Shown piece after piece: positions 56,576-64,000 of a DNA stretch of 64,000 nt (the first letter of the stretch is position 1; each line of letters begins with the position of its first letter). The notes under the pieces were generated by a model, which made no database searches, was not told the origin of the DNA, and saw nothing but the letters and a program-made list of their open reading frames with translations. The DNA comes from an uncultured Victivallaceae bacterium. GTDB taxonomy: Bacteria; Verrucomicrobiota; Lentisphaeria; Victivallales; Victivallaceae. The position numbers and the translations under genes were made by a program. The DNA lies in contig CALXXL010000003.1 of NCBI GenBank assembly GCA_944392655.1, positions 1 through 64,000 of the forward strand, in the 5' to 3' direction.

Positions 56576-57541
56576 GTGGATCCGGAAGCCGGGCACAGTA
56601 CCGCAGAAGCCGATTTCACCCACATTCCGGTATTGCCGCGTGAGGTAACCACTTACCTGTCATTTGGAGATCGTCCGGTAAAGCTGATCGATGGGACACT
56701 TGGTTGCGGCGGACATTCCGGTTTGTTGTTGAAAGCCGCCCCTAATGCCCGGCTTCTCGGGATAGACCGGGATGAAGCGGCTCTGAACAGGGCAACAAAG
56801 CGCCTCGATTTTGCGCGTGACAGAATAACTTTAGTTCACGGTGAATTCCGTGACATTTACGATATAGCGCGAGCGAATGGATTTACAGAAGCCGATGGGA
56901 TACTTCTGGACATCGGTGTCTCTTCGCCGCAGATAGACGATCCGGAACGCGGTTTTTCATGGCGTTTTGATGGTCCGTTGGATATGCGTATGGACCGAAG
57001 TTGCAGCCGTACGGCGGCAGATATTCTGGCTGAAGCCGGAGAACAGGAGTTGACGCATATATTCCGTGATTACGGAGAACTGCATTCAGCGGCGAAACTG
57101 GCCAGAGCGGTGATATCCCACCGCAAAAACGGCCGTTTTGAACGGACAGCGGAATTTGCCGGATTCTGCGAGGAGGTACTTGGGCGTACCGCTCCCGGCA
57201 AACTGCCTTTGCCGACGCTGATATTTCAGGCGCTGCGCATTGCGGTAAATGATGAATTGAAGCAGCTTGAGGACGGGTTAAATGGAGCGTTGAAAACGCT
57301 TGCCTCCGGTGGCAGACTGGCGGTGATCACATTTCATTCGCTGGAGGATCGGACGGTAAAAAATTTCTTCCGGCTGGCGGCGAGCAGTTGTGTCTGTCCT
57401 CCCGGACTGCCGGTGTGCATCTGCGGGAAGCGTGCTGAGGTAAAGATTTTAACCCGTAAAGTGGTAACGGCGCAGGAGGATGAGCTGGCGGAGAACCGCA
57501 GATCAGCGCCGGCAAAACTGCGGGTGGTGGAAAAGTTATAA
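56576..57541 (+). CDS. rsmH: 16S rRNA (cytosine1402-N4)-methyltransferase
   Basis: Methylates C1402 in the ribosomal P site. A 321-aa SAM enzyme. HIPVLPREVTTYLSF starts the conserved part, then DGTLGCGGHSGLLL (SAM loop), LGIDRDEAAL, GILLDIGVSSPQIDDPERGFSW, DMRMDRS, FQALRIAVNDELKQLEDGL and FHSLEDRTVKNFF. The start is GTG, one base after the mraZ stop. The RSAPAKLRV end is normal. Standard second gene of the cluster. Confidence 0.96.
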   Translation: MDPEAGHSTAEADFTHIPVLPREVTTYLSFGDRPVKLIDGTLGCGGHSGLLLKAAPNARLLGIDRDEAALNRATKRLDFARDRITLVHGEFRDIYDIARANGFTEADGILLDIGVSSPQIDDPERGFSWRFDGPLDMRMDRSCSRTAADILAEAGEQELTHIFRDYGELHSAAKLARAVISHRKNGRFERTAEFAGFCEEVLGRTAPGKLPLPTLIFQALRIAVNDELKQLEDGLNGALKTLASGGRLAVITFHSLEDRTVKNFFRLAASSCVCPPGLPVCICGKRAEVKILTRKVVTAQEDELAENRRSAPAKLRVVEKL

Positions 57542-57590
57542 AAGTTACGTCGGGAACATAAAAAATATTAACAGTCGGGTGGAGAAGAAA

Positions 57591-57992
57591 ATGGCAACAA
57601 TAAAAGCCAGAAGTGTCGGGACGCAAAGGCGCCGTTCGGGAGCGGCGGAGTCGGCCGTAGTAGGATTTTGGGTAAGACTTGGTGTGCTGGTGCAAATAAT
57701 TGCACTGCTTGCCGGAGTGTTCTGTCTTTTCAGCTATCGTGTATCGCTGGGGGATAAACTTACCCAGACGGCCAGAGAAACCGCACGGGTCAAACAGTCC
57801 ATCCATGAACTCGACCGTGAGATAGAAGCTCTCCGGATAAAAAAGGAGGTCTATTCCGACTGGGAGTATATCAGCCGTCAAATTGAGCATTATAATCTCG
57901 GGTTGCGTCCGGCAGGTCCAACTCAGCGTTATTCTCTGATTCTCAAAAATCCCTCTCCCCGGCTTCACCGGGTGGAAACAGCTGCCCGTTAA
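57591..57992 (+). CDS. ftsL: FtsL-like cell division protein
   Basis: A 133-aa bitopic membrane protein that would link FtsQB to the FtsWI synthase. I start at ATG 57591 with GGAG upstream; a longer open frame back to 57480 overlaps rsmH and is not needed. A basic N-terminus precedes one membrane helix (VRLGVLVQIIALLAGVFCLF, about 28-47) and a heptad-like coiled coil (LTQTARETARVKQSIHELDR and on, about 57-90). Identity rests mostly on topology and position between rsmH and ftsI, as FtsL sequences diverge quickly. Confidence 0.75.
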   Translation: MATIKARSVGTQRRRSGAAESAVVGFWVRLGVLVQIIALLAGVFCLFSYRVSLGDKLTQTARETARVKQSIHELDREIEALRIKKEVYSDWEYISRQIEHYNLGLRPAGPTQRYSLILKNPSPRLHRVETAAR

Positions 57993-58031
57993 TAGCCATT
58001 TGAAACCACCTGACGAAAAGTTTCAGTTATC

Positions 58032-59846
58032 ATGCACAGCAACCGCAACTTAATTCTTTCCAGAGTCGGTTTAGTAGCGCTGTTTGCGGTGATATTTGCC
58101 ATACTTTTAGCTATCCGGCTGTATCATGTGCAGATAGTTGATCATGCTGAATATCTGAGCAAAGCGCAAAAGCGCTACACGGCGGAAAAGACCACCCGCG
58201 GCAAACGTGGTGGTGTTTATGACTGCAATGGTCACATGCTGGTCGGCAATAAACCGTGCGAGACTTTGATTGTCGATCCGGCGTTGATAACCACGCCTGA
58301 ACAGGCCGCAGCGATTGCCGACATTATCTGCCGTGAGCTTAGCGTCTCCCGCGAACATGTTGACCGCCAGATCAACACCAAGACCCGCACCCGTACCAAT
58401 AAAGATGGCTCGACCCGTACAGTAAATATCCGTTACGCGGTAATCGCGCGTCATGTAGATACAGACATTGCCAAAAAGATCAAGCAATCGGTGCGTGAAA
58501 TCAAACCGCGTGTTCCGCTGGCGGCGGTTTATGGAGAAGAGGATTATCTGCGTTATTATCCCAAAGGGCATCTTCTGGCGAATGTTCTTGGCTTCACCAG
58601 TTTTTCCCAGGGTGAAGATGTCGCGGTTTCCGGGGTGGAAAGTTCGTTCAACCGGCAAATGATGCCGGAGACAGGTAAAGTCCGTTATGAACGTGCCCGC
58701 GATGGTGGCCAGCTTCCTTATGGGATGCGGGAGATAACCCAGGAGGAGAAAGATGGCTTCAACATTTATCTTACTATAGATGAGGTATTGCAGTCGATTG
58801 TTGAAGAAGAGCTGGATAAAATGATGGCGGAATATCATCCGAAGGGAGCCTATGCCATTATGGCAGATCCGAAAACCGGCAATATTCTGGCTTTGGCGCA
58901 ACGCCCCACCTTCAATCCCAACGATCGTTCGGTTGAGGCGATGCGCAATAAGGAGGCATGGCGGTTACTTTTTATTGAAGACGCCTTTGAACCTGGTTCC
59001 ATTATGAAAGCATTGTCTATTTCCATAGCTTTGGACGAAGGTGTGGTGACTCCGGAATCTAAATTTGACGCCGAGGGCGGTACCTGGTTTTACCGTGGCA
59101 AGCCGTTGTCCGACTCATCGCGCCGTGATGTAATAACGGTAGCCACAGCGATACAGAAATCGAGCAATATTGTCACCGCCAAGATCGGACTTCTGATGGG
59201 CGAAGAGATGCTCTACAACGGTTTGAAAAAATTTGGCATTGGCGAAAAGACCGGTATTCCTTTAAAGCCGGAATCCCGTGGCATTTTTCCGGCAATAAGC
59301 AAATGGGATGGATTATCAATAACCCGTGTTCCTATCGGCTATTCTGTGGCAGTAACTCCGATGCAGATGGTGCGAGCCTATTGCGCATTGGCAGATAACG
59401 GCAATCTGCGTAAACTGCGGTTATTTGACCGTGCAGAGAATCCGGAAACCGGCGAATGGATTGAAAATCCGCTGGAACCTCCGGTACAGATATTCAAACG
59501 TCCGACCACTTCGCAGGAGATGAAGACAATGCTGAAAGCGGTAACCAAAGAAGGCGGTACCGCCCGTCAGGCTGGCATTCCCGGATACGATGTAGCTGGC
59601 AAAACCGGAACCAGCCGTAAAGTAGTAAAGGGCAGATACGCGCCGGGGAAATATTACTCCAGTTTTATCGGATTTGTACCGGCTGATGATCCGGCGTTTG
59701 TACTTATGGTAACGTTGGATGAGCCGCCGTCCGGACGTATTTACGGTGGTTTGATTGCCGGACCTACTTTCCGGAAAATAGGGGAACGGGCATTGAGTTA
59801 TCTGGATATCAAACCGGATCCGGAACTGATGGAAAAGAGGAAATAA
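58032..59846 (+). CDS. ftsI: Division peptidoglycan transpeptidase (FtsI/PBP3-like)
   Basis: A monofunctional class B penicillin-binding protein of 604 aa. An N-terminal membrane anchor (residues 13-33) is followed by the dimerisation and linker region (GKRGGVYDCNGHML) and the transpeptidase domain. The active-site motif is S323-I-M-K326 in FEPGSIMK, the second motif is S377-S-N379, and the third is K524-T-G526 in AGKTGTSRK. All three motifs are intact. It follows ftsL and precedes the Mur ligase by 4 nt, so a septal role is more likely than elongation. Confidence 0.94.
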   Translation: MHSNRNLILSRVGLVALFAVIFAILLAIRLYHVQIVDHAEYLSKAQKRYTAEKTTRGKRGGVYDCNGHMLVGNKPCETLIVDPALITTPEQAAAIADIICRELSVSREHVDRQINTKTRTRTNKDGSTRTVNIRYAVIARHVDTDIAKKIKQSVREIKPRVPLAAVYGEEDYLRYYPKGHLLANVLGFTSFSQGEDVAVSGVESSFNRQMMPETGKVRYERARDGGQLPYGMREITQEEKDGFNIYLTIDEVLQSIVEEELDKMMAEYHPKGAYAIMADPKTGNILALAQRPTFNPNDRSVEAMRNKEAWRLLFIEDAFEPGSIMKALSISIALDEGVVTPESKFDAEGGTWFYRGKPLSDSSRRDVITVATAIQKSSNIVTAKIGLLMGEEMLYNGLKKFGIGEKTGIPLKPESRGIFPAISKWDGLSITRVPIGYSVAVTPMQMVRAYCALADNGNLRKLRLFDRAENPETGEWIENPLEPPVQIFKRPTTSQEMKTMLKAVTKEGGTARQAGIPGYDVAGKTGTSRKVVKGRYAPGKYYSSFIGFVPADDPAFVLMVTLDEPPSGRIYGGLIAGPTFRKIGERALSYLDIKPDPELMEKRK

Positions 59847-59850
59847 CACT

Positions 59851-61257
59851 ATGTTTGACGATAAATTATGGGCACATTTTGTCGGTATAGGCGGAATAGG
59901 GATGAGCGGTCTTGCGCAACTTCTGCGTGAAATGGGCTGCCGGGTATCCGGGAGTGACCGTGACTCAGAGAAACCTGAAAACCGTGTACTTTTTGATTCG
60001 CTGAGACAATTTGGAATTGAAATATATCCGCAGGACGGCTCATACGCCCAAAACGGCACACCCGATATTGTCATATACTCCACTGCGGTGGAGTCCGGCA
60101 ATCCCGATTTTGTCGCGGCGGGAGAAGCCAGACTGCTGCACCGTTCTCAGGCATTGGCAATGGCGATGACGGAATACGCCGGAAACGGCGTCAGTATTGC
60201 GGTAACCGGCAGTGCCGGAAAAACCAGTGTTACAGCCTACCTGGCTGAATTGCTGGATATAATTACCGGGGATGTTGGCTGTCTGGATGGTGGAATGGTA
60301 AAGCGTTTTGCCCGCAATGGTCGTCCCGGCAACTTCAATCCCGGCCGCCGTTACTGGGTATTTGAAGCCGATGAGAGTGATAAAAGTCTACTCAACTATC
60401 AGATTGACTATGCTATAATATTGAATATAGGCTGTGATCATTACAGTGAAGACGAGTTGGTGCATGTATTTGGAGAATTCAGCACGCATATCCGTAAAGG
60501 GCTGATAACCTCGCCGGCAGTTTTCAAAAAACTGAAATTCCTCATTCCGGCCTCTTTAAAAGTTGTCCTGGTGGATGATCCCAACAATCCGGAATCCGCT
60601 GCTACTGCCGATATCACAGTAACAGATTACGGTTTTGCCAATGGAAAAATTACAGCCAAGTTCAACAATAATGTGGTTGAACTTCCGCAGCCCGGCTTAC
60701 ACACAGCGGTAAATATTGCCATGGTTGCCGGTATGTGTAACATGCTTGGTTTTGAGTGGAGTGAAATCATTCCGGCAATCAAAGAACTTAGAGGAGTTGC
60801 CCGCCGTTTTGACTTTGCCGGAGAGAAGAATGGGATACGGATTTATGACGATTATGCCCACAATCCGCAAAAGCTCTGCTGCTGCCTGAAGACAGCACAG
60901 AGCATTGCAGAAGGTAAAGTGATAATGATCTGGCAGCCGCACGGTTACGGTCCACTAGGCTTCATGCGTGATGAACTTGCGCGTGAATTAAGTTCAGTAT
61001 TACGTTCAAATGATATATTCATTCTGCTTGAACCGTTCTATGCCGGTGGTACGAGTTCATTCAAACCCCATGCGGCAGAAGTCATAACTCAATGGCATAA
61101 CTCAGGCATATTGAAGAATGCGACAACTGTTCCTGACAGGAAGGAAGTTGAGCATCTCCTTAAAGAGCAGGTGAATCCAGGAGACATTGTACTGGTTTGC
61201 GGAGCCCGTGACAATTCCATTCCCGGCTGGGCCGAGAGTCTTGTGGCTAAGATTTGA
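59851..61257 (+). CDS. murC: Mur ligase, UDP-N-acetylmuramate-L-alanine ligase-like
   Basis: Adds L-Ala to UDP-MurNAc using ATP. The 468-aa protein starts with the MurC-type Rossmann motif HFVGIGGIGMSGLAQLLREM, then the ATP loop TGSAGKTSV (residues about 119-127; GTHGKTT in most MurC, here A for H), FEADESDKS, ILNIGCDHYSEDE and DDYAHNPQKL (usually DDYAHHP). The C-terminal domain has WQPHGYGPLGFMRDELA. These changes leave open a Mpl-like or other amide ligase, but MurC fits best. It ends the cluster; no murE, murF, mraY or ftsW follows. Confidence 0.85.
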   Translation: MFDDKLWAHFVGIGGIGMSGLAQLLREMGCRVSGSDRDSEKPENRVLFDSLRQFGIEIYPQDGSYAQNGTPDIVIYSTAVESGNPDFVAAGEARLLHRSQALAMAMTEYAGNGVSIAVTGSAGKTSVTAYLAELLDIITGDVGCLDGGMVKRFARNGRPGNFNPGRRYWVFEADESDKSLLNYQIDYAIILNIGCDHYSEDELVHVFGEFSTHIRKGLITSPAVFKKLKFLIPASLKVVLVDDPNNPESAATADITVTDYGFANGKITAKFNNNVVELPQPGLHTAVNIAMVAGMCNMLGFEWSEIIPAIKELRGVARRFDFAGEKNGIRIYDDYAHNPQKLCCCLKTAQSIAEGKVIMIWQPHGYGPLGFMRDELARELSSVLRSNDIFILLEPFYAGGTSSFKPHAAEVITQWHNSGILKNATTVPDRKEVEHLLKEQVNPGDIVLVCGARDNSIPGWAESLVAKI

Positions 61258-61396
61258 CATTCCTGTATTTAAATGGTATTATAAGGTAATGAAAATGTAA
61301 AAATCGATTCTTTGGTCAAAAATTGTTATTTGAACGTTTTATTATAAATTTTCATTAAAAAAATCAAAAGAGTTGAAATTTTTTCATAAAAACACC

Positions 61397-61425
61397 TTGC
61401 ATAAAACTCAAATATCGTGTATAAT
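61397..61425 (+). promoter_or_regulatory. Strong sigma70 promoter of the pseudopilin-like gene
   Basis: TTGCAT (61397-61402) and a perfect TATAAT (61420-61425) are exactly 17 nt apart. The leader would be about 90 nt, unusually long for this window. The ribosome site is AAAGG, about 10 nt before the ATG. Confidence 0.75.
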
Positions 61426-61522
61426 GTATCTGTGACAGTCTTATACAGGGATTGTGTAGTTTTTTACAATAATAATGTTTAAAGAAATACGATCAACAAA
61501 AACGACTTGAAAGGATTCGGGA

Positions 61523-62443
61523 ATGAAGAAAAAGTTTACATTGATTGAACTTCTGGTGGTAATTGCCATCATCGCCATTCTGGCCGCGATGCTGTTACCG
61601 GCTCTTGGCAAAGCCAAAGACCTTGCCCAGAAAGCCAGCTGCAGCGGCAACCTGAAACAGGGCACACAGGCGTTCACGCTGTACAGCAACAGCAATAACG
61701 GCTGGATTGTAACCAATCCGCATGGTTGGGCCTGGTATCAGTATGGCACCATGCCGAGTGAACTGAGCCTTGAAATGGATCCGATCAACCTTGAAAATGA
61801 AGATGGCAACTATCCAACTGTTTCTTCGGATGAAGATGATGATTACACCAAGATGACCAACTTTGAACGCCGTAAAGTTACCGGTTGCCCGGCTAACGTA
61901 GACAGTATCACCTCTCCGGAAAACTGGTGGGCAGCAGCTTACGGTACTCCGTATGCTGATTCAAGGGATGACAATTTTGATGACGAATACTCCTATCGTA
62001 AAAAACGCTTTGAATTCAACATTACCAATGAAGATCTTGGTGGTGATGTAGACAGTTGGGCAAATGGCAGTGTTGGTGACATGGCTGTTGGTTGCTATGT
62101 CCGTATCGACCTCTGCCCGTCCCCGACCTCTTACATTCTGTTGGCTGACACTGGCATTCTCAATGGCAGTACAGCTTCCAGCAACTACTATAGTAGCGAA
62201 AGCCAGTCTGCAGGTAACCAGGTTCCGGTATTCGTACGTTCAGCCAGCGGTCGTTGGGGGGACTACGGTGCAATGATCGCCCGTCGTCATGGCGATGTTG
62301 CCAACGTTGGTTATGGCGATGGTCACGTTGCTGACACCAAAGACAAGACCCAGATTCTTGACGTTTCCAAGATCGGCAGACTTGCCAACAAGGGCGGCAC
62401 GACCTATTATGATATTGACGAAGGCGAAGAAGTTGATTATTGA
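61523..62443 (+). CDS. Type II secretion pseudopilin-like protein (prepilin N-terminal, H-x9-DG)
   Basis: A 306-aa exported protein. The class III prepilin signal is [20 protein letters not shown]: charged leader, then F and E at the +1 and +5 positions after cleavage, and a hydrophobic helix. A beta-rich domain follows and the end has [20 protein letters not shown], the H-x9-DG pattern common in PVC bacteria (DUF1559-like). Many such paralogs per genome are normal in Lentisphaerae and Planctomycetes, and their roles are largely unknown. Isolated between its own promoter and terminator, it is probably abundantly expressed. Confidence 0.85.
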   Translation: MKKKFTLIELLVVIAIIAILAAMLLPALGKAKDLAQKASCSGNLKQGTQAFTLYSNSNNGWIVTNPHGWAWYQYGTMPSELSLEMDPINLENEDGNYPTVSSDEDDDYTKMTNFERRKVTGCPANVDSITSPENWWAAAYGTPYADSRDDNFDDEYSYRKKRFEFNITNEDLGGDVDSWANGSVGDMAVGCYVRIDLCPSPTSYILLADTGILNGSTASSNYYSSESQSAGNQVPVFVRSASGRWGDYGAMIARRHGDVANVGYGDGHVADTKDKTQILDVSKIGRLANKGGTTYYDIDEGEEVDY

Positions 62444-62473
62444 TATCACATCGCTAAATATCTTGAACGATCA

Positions 62474-62504
62474 AGCACCGGAAAAATCCGGTGCTTTTTT
62501 TATT
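62474..62504 (+). terminator. Terminator of the pseudopilin-like gene
   Basis: A 9-bp stem (62474-62482 with 62487-62495) with a 4-nt loop is followed by a run of T. It insulates the peptide cassette downstream. Confidence 0.9.
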
Positions 62505-62567
62505 TTCCGATAAAATTTTCATAGGCTCAATAAAAGCTATAATTTTTTATAGCAATAATTAAAATGC

Positions 62568-62595
62568 TTGTATTTGATAAAAATGATGATATATT
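62568..62595 (+). promoter_or_regulatory. Candidate promoter of the peptide cassette
   Basis: TTGTAT (62568-62573) and TATATT (62590-62595) with a 16-nt gap, about 63 nt before the precursor start. A 7-bp inverted repeat with a 4-nt centre (62536-62553, GCTATAA/TTATAGC) lies 14 nt upstream of the -35 box and could be an operator or a DNA hairpin. Confidence 0.4.
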
Positions 62596-62657
62596 AGCTC
62601 CATTGCGTATAAAAGTTAATTTTTGAAAAACTAATAATATGTGGAGTATGAGGCTAT

Positions 62658-62771
62658 ATGGAATACAAATCACCTCAAATCAGCGAATTGGAAACTCAGC
62701 TTTATTGTGATTCAGAAATTGGTTCATCGGTAGATCAGCCGATTGATCCAGGCGATCAGCCCTGGAGCTGA
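62658..62771 (+). CDS. Candidate RiPP precursor peptide, 37 aa
   Basis: A short reading frame too small for ordinary gene callers. The leader-like half MEYKSPQISELETQ contains YxxP followed by I and L, the motif bound by PqqD-like RiPP recognition elements in lasso and related systems. The C-terminal half holds one Cys, a Gly-Ser-Ser and a duplicated DQP motif (VDQPIDPGDQPWS), ending in Ser. AGG lies six bases upstream of ATG 62658. Ten bases separate its stop from the kinase-like gene. It has no homolog I recognise. Function as a precursor is inferred from size, leader motif and neighbours. Confidence 0.75.
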   Translation: MEYKSPQISELETQLYCDSEIGSSVDQPIDPGDQPWS

Positions 62772-62780
62772 GTTACGTTG

Positions 62781-63641
62781 ATGAACGACCTGATACTTGC
62801 AATCGGCCGCAATAATATAATTCTGCGATTGTCTCAAGACAGTGGAGTTAAATTATCTGAATTAGCTGAATTGTTGGGTTTATCGGTAACCCCGGCTGCA
62901 TCCACAGTTTGTGCTGATGTGCTGGCGGATACAGGAAATGATTCTGTATGTAGCGATGAATCTCCCATTTTTACAACCGGGCCATTAGCGGTATTTTTCA
63001 ACCGTAAAGAACAGAATTTCAGATTAAATTTTCTTTATCCGTTACCTGAATTGAAACTGGTACATAAAATATATATTTATCAGGTAATGATAACATTTGG
63101 CGTACTTTCAGCTATGCTTCGCGGAATAAAGTTAATTCCGGTTCATGGTGCGTTACTGGACAACGGTTCTGAAGCGTTATTATTATGCGGCGAAAGCGGA
63201 GTAGGCAAGAGTACCACGGCCCGCCGTTGGCGGGAATCCGGTGGTCAATGTTATGCAGACGATCTTATTTTGATCGATTACAGTGGTAAAGAGTTTTTTG
63301 CCCACCCATTACCGACCTGGAGTATATGTAAAGAGTCGCTTAAAGGTCAATTTTATCCATTCAACCGCAAGCTGCCTTTAAAATCGGTATTTGGCTTATC
63401 CAGAGGAGAAGTCAGGGAATATATTGCCCCGATTCCTGAAGATGATTTTCTTGCCCAGCTTTACCGTTCGGCTTTCTTCCACATTCTGGCTATTGGCGGC
63501 TGTCTGCCGGAAAAGGAGCAGAAGCGACTTGGAAATACAGTTTGGTCTGGGGTAGAAAACCTGGCGGCAAAATTTCCACCTTGCGGACTGTTTGCTCATC
63601 TTAAGGGCGACCTGAAATCAACACTCGGGGGTTATTTATGA
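62781..63641 (+). CDS. HPr-kinase-like P-loop protein of a peptide-modification cassette
   Basis: A 286-aa protein. An N-terminal region (about 1-115) has no known domain. The second half matches the HPrK catalytic core: VHGALLDNG with H122, the P-loop GESGVGKST (about 137-145), and YADDLILI with the Asp pair (about 160-161). The HPrK-type N-terminal domain and HPr-contact motifs are not seen, so a peptide or another small molecule is a likelier target than HPr. Similar proteins occur as ScmC in SynChlorMet cassettes and as the kinases of some lasso clusters. ATG 62781 is chosen over a TTG just before. Its stop overlaps the next start (ATGA). Confidence 0.85.
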   Translation: MNDLILAIGRNNIILRLSQDSGVKLSELAELLGLSVTPAASTVCADVLADTGNDSVCSDESPIFTTGPLAVFFNRKEQNFRLNFLYPLPELKLVHKIYIYQVMITFGVLSAMLRGIKLIPVHGALLDNGSEALLLCGESGVGKSTTARRWRESGGQCYADDLILIDYSGKEFFAHPLPTWSICKESLKGQFYPFNRKLPLKSVFGLSRGEVREYIAPIPEDDFLAQLYRSAFFHILAIGGCLPEKEQKRLGNTVWSGVENLAAKFPPCGLFAHLKGDLKSTLGGYL

Positions 63642-63895
63642 AATTAAACCCGTTTGCAGTAATGCGTAAATCTCCGGACGGCAGCGGCACACTGTTTGAT
63701 CCATCCAGCAATAAAGCGCTGAAGCTTAATGTTACCGGAGTGATACTGTGGGAAGCGGTAGCTAATGGAGCGAATGAGGCCGAAGTTACAGAAATGTTAT
63801 TGAAAAAATTTCCCGGTCTCACTCTTGAGCAGGCAAAATCCGACGTAAACTATTTTATCGGGCAGTTGGAAAAAAAATCCTTATTACAAAGATAA
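63638..63895 (+). CDS. PqqD-like RiPP recognition element protein
   Basis: An 85-aa small protein of the PqqD family, which binds precursor leaders and presents them to modifying enzymes. The typical elements are LKLNVTGVILWEAVANGANE (strand, turn and helix), EMLLKKFPG, and the helical EQAKSDVNYFIGQLEKKSLL ending. It is translationally coupled to the kinase-like gene through ATGA. No radical SAM enzyme, transglutaminase-like protease or Asn-synthase-like cyclase is present before the window ends 105 nt later. Confidence 0.9.
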   Translation: MKLNPFAVMRKSPDGSGTLFDPSSNKALKLNVTGVILWEAVANGANEAEVTEMLLKKFPGLTLEQAKSDVNYFIGQLEKKSLLQR

Positions 63896-64000
63896 AGCTA
63901 CTTGTATTGCATCCATTTGTCTAACTAAGCGGCAAACCTTTGAAATGGACATCTAATCAGAATTTACTTTATCTCCGCCTTATAACCTGCTGCCTCAATT

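Noticed and set aside
1-64000. CRISPR array, insertion sequence or prophage
   Set aside because: No regular spaced repeats, transposase or phage structural genes were seen. The XerC-like recombinase sits in a repair operon.

Overview
The window reads as chromosomal DNA of an anaerobic, outer-membrane-bearing bacterium of the PVC group. A Lentisphaerae/Victivallales gut or sediment lineage is the best fit. The reasons are a prepilin-type protein with the [19 protein letters not shown] start and a terminal H-x9-DG motif, secreted GH20 and GH35-type glycosidases, lpxD and an OmpH/Skp chaperone (lipid A and outer membrane), and ackA-pta (acetate fermentation). This placement is inference; no rRNA is present.

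Layout. 1-305: gene-free, holding four hairpin terminators. 306-4085: tRNA-Arg and a leftward ptsH-ptsI-nitroreductase-HAD operon. 4086-8826: metY with an SGNH hydrolase, then leftward xseB and a Kef-type antiporter, then a GNAT. 8884-16367: a glycan-degrading locus with a GH20 hexosaminidase divergent from a GH35 beta-galactosidase and a large unclassified secreted TIM-barrel hydrolase. 16414-25172: leftward priA, then HU and a rightward operon hisS-adk-map-infA-ackA-pta plus an acetyltransferase. 25165-30620: leftward xerC-sbcD-sbcC. 30733-36485: an SH3 protein, then the oriC-type set rpmH-rnpA-yidD-yidC-khpB (rpmH is only 44 codons), tRNA-Pro, trmL and a small membrane protein. 36482-44474: leftward genes for an SLC5-type symporter, PurO, a UvrD-like helicase, an HTH protein, OmpH/Skp, LpxD and a Sel1 protein. 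44713-52825: a repeat-containing secreted protein, tRNA-Lys, then a rightward run of M50 protease, xseA, double-HTH regulator, small membrane protein, uppP, proC, GT2 and adenylate cyclase. 52822-55840: two unrecognised genes, a MATE pump and tRNA-Val. 56011-61257: a short division/wall cluster mraZ-rsmH-ftsL-ftsI-murC behind a five-repeat MraZ-type operator. 61397-62504: the pseudopilin-like gene with its own consensus promoter and terminator.

The right end, 62658-63895, carries what looks like an undescribed ribosomally synthesised peptide (RiPP) cassette. It consists of a 37-residue precursor with a YxxP leader motif and a duplicated DQP motif ending in Ser, a protein with an HPr-kinase-like P-loop domain, and a PqqD-like recognition protein, packed as one transcription unit. 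No macrocyclase or radical SAM enzyme is inside the window. It resembles either the SynChlorMet-type radical-SAM cassettes or kinase-tailored lasso-peptide clusters, and the sequence beyond base 64000 decides between them.

Coding is dense with few gaps, and most operons are bounded by recognisable hairpin terminators. No insertion sequence, prophage or CRISPR array was seen.
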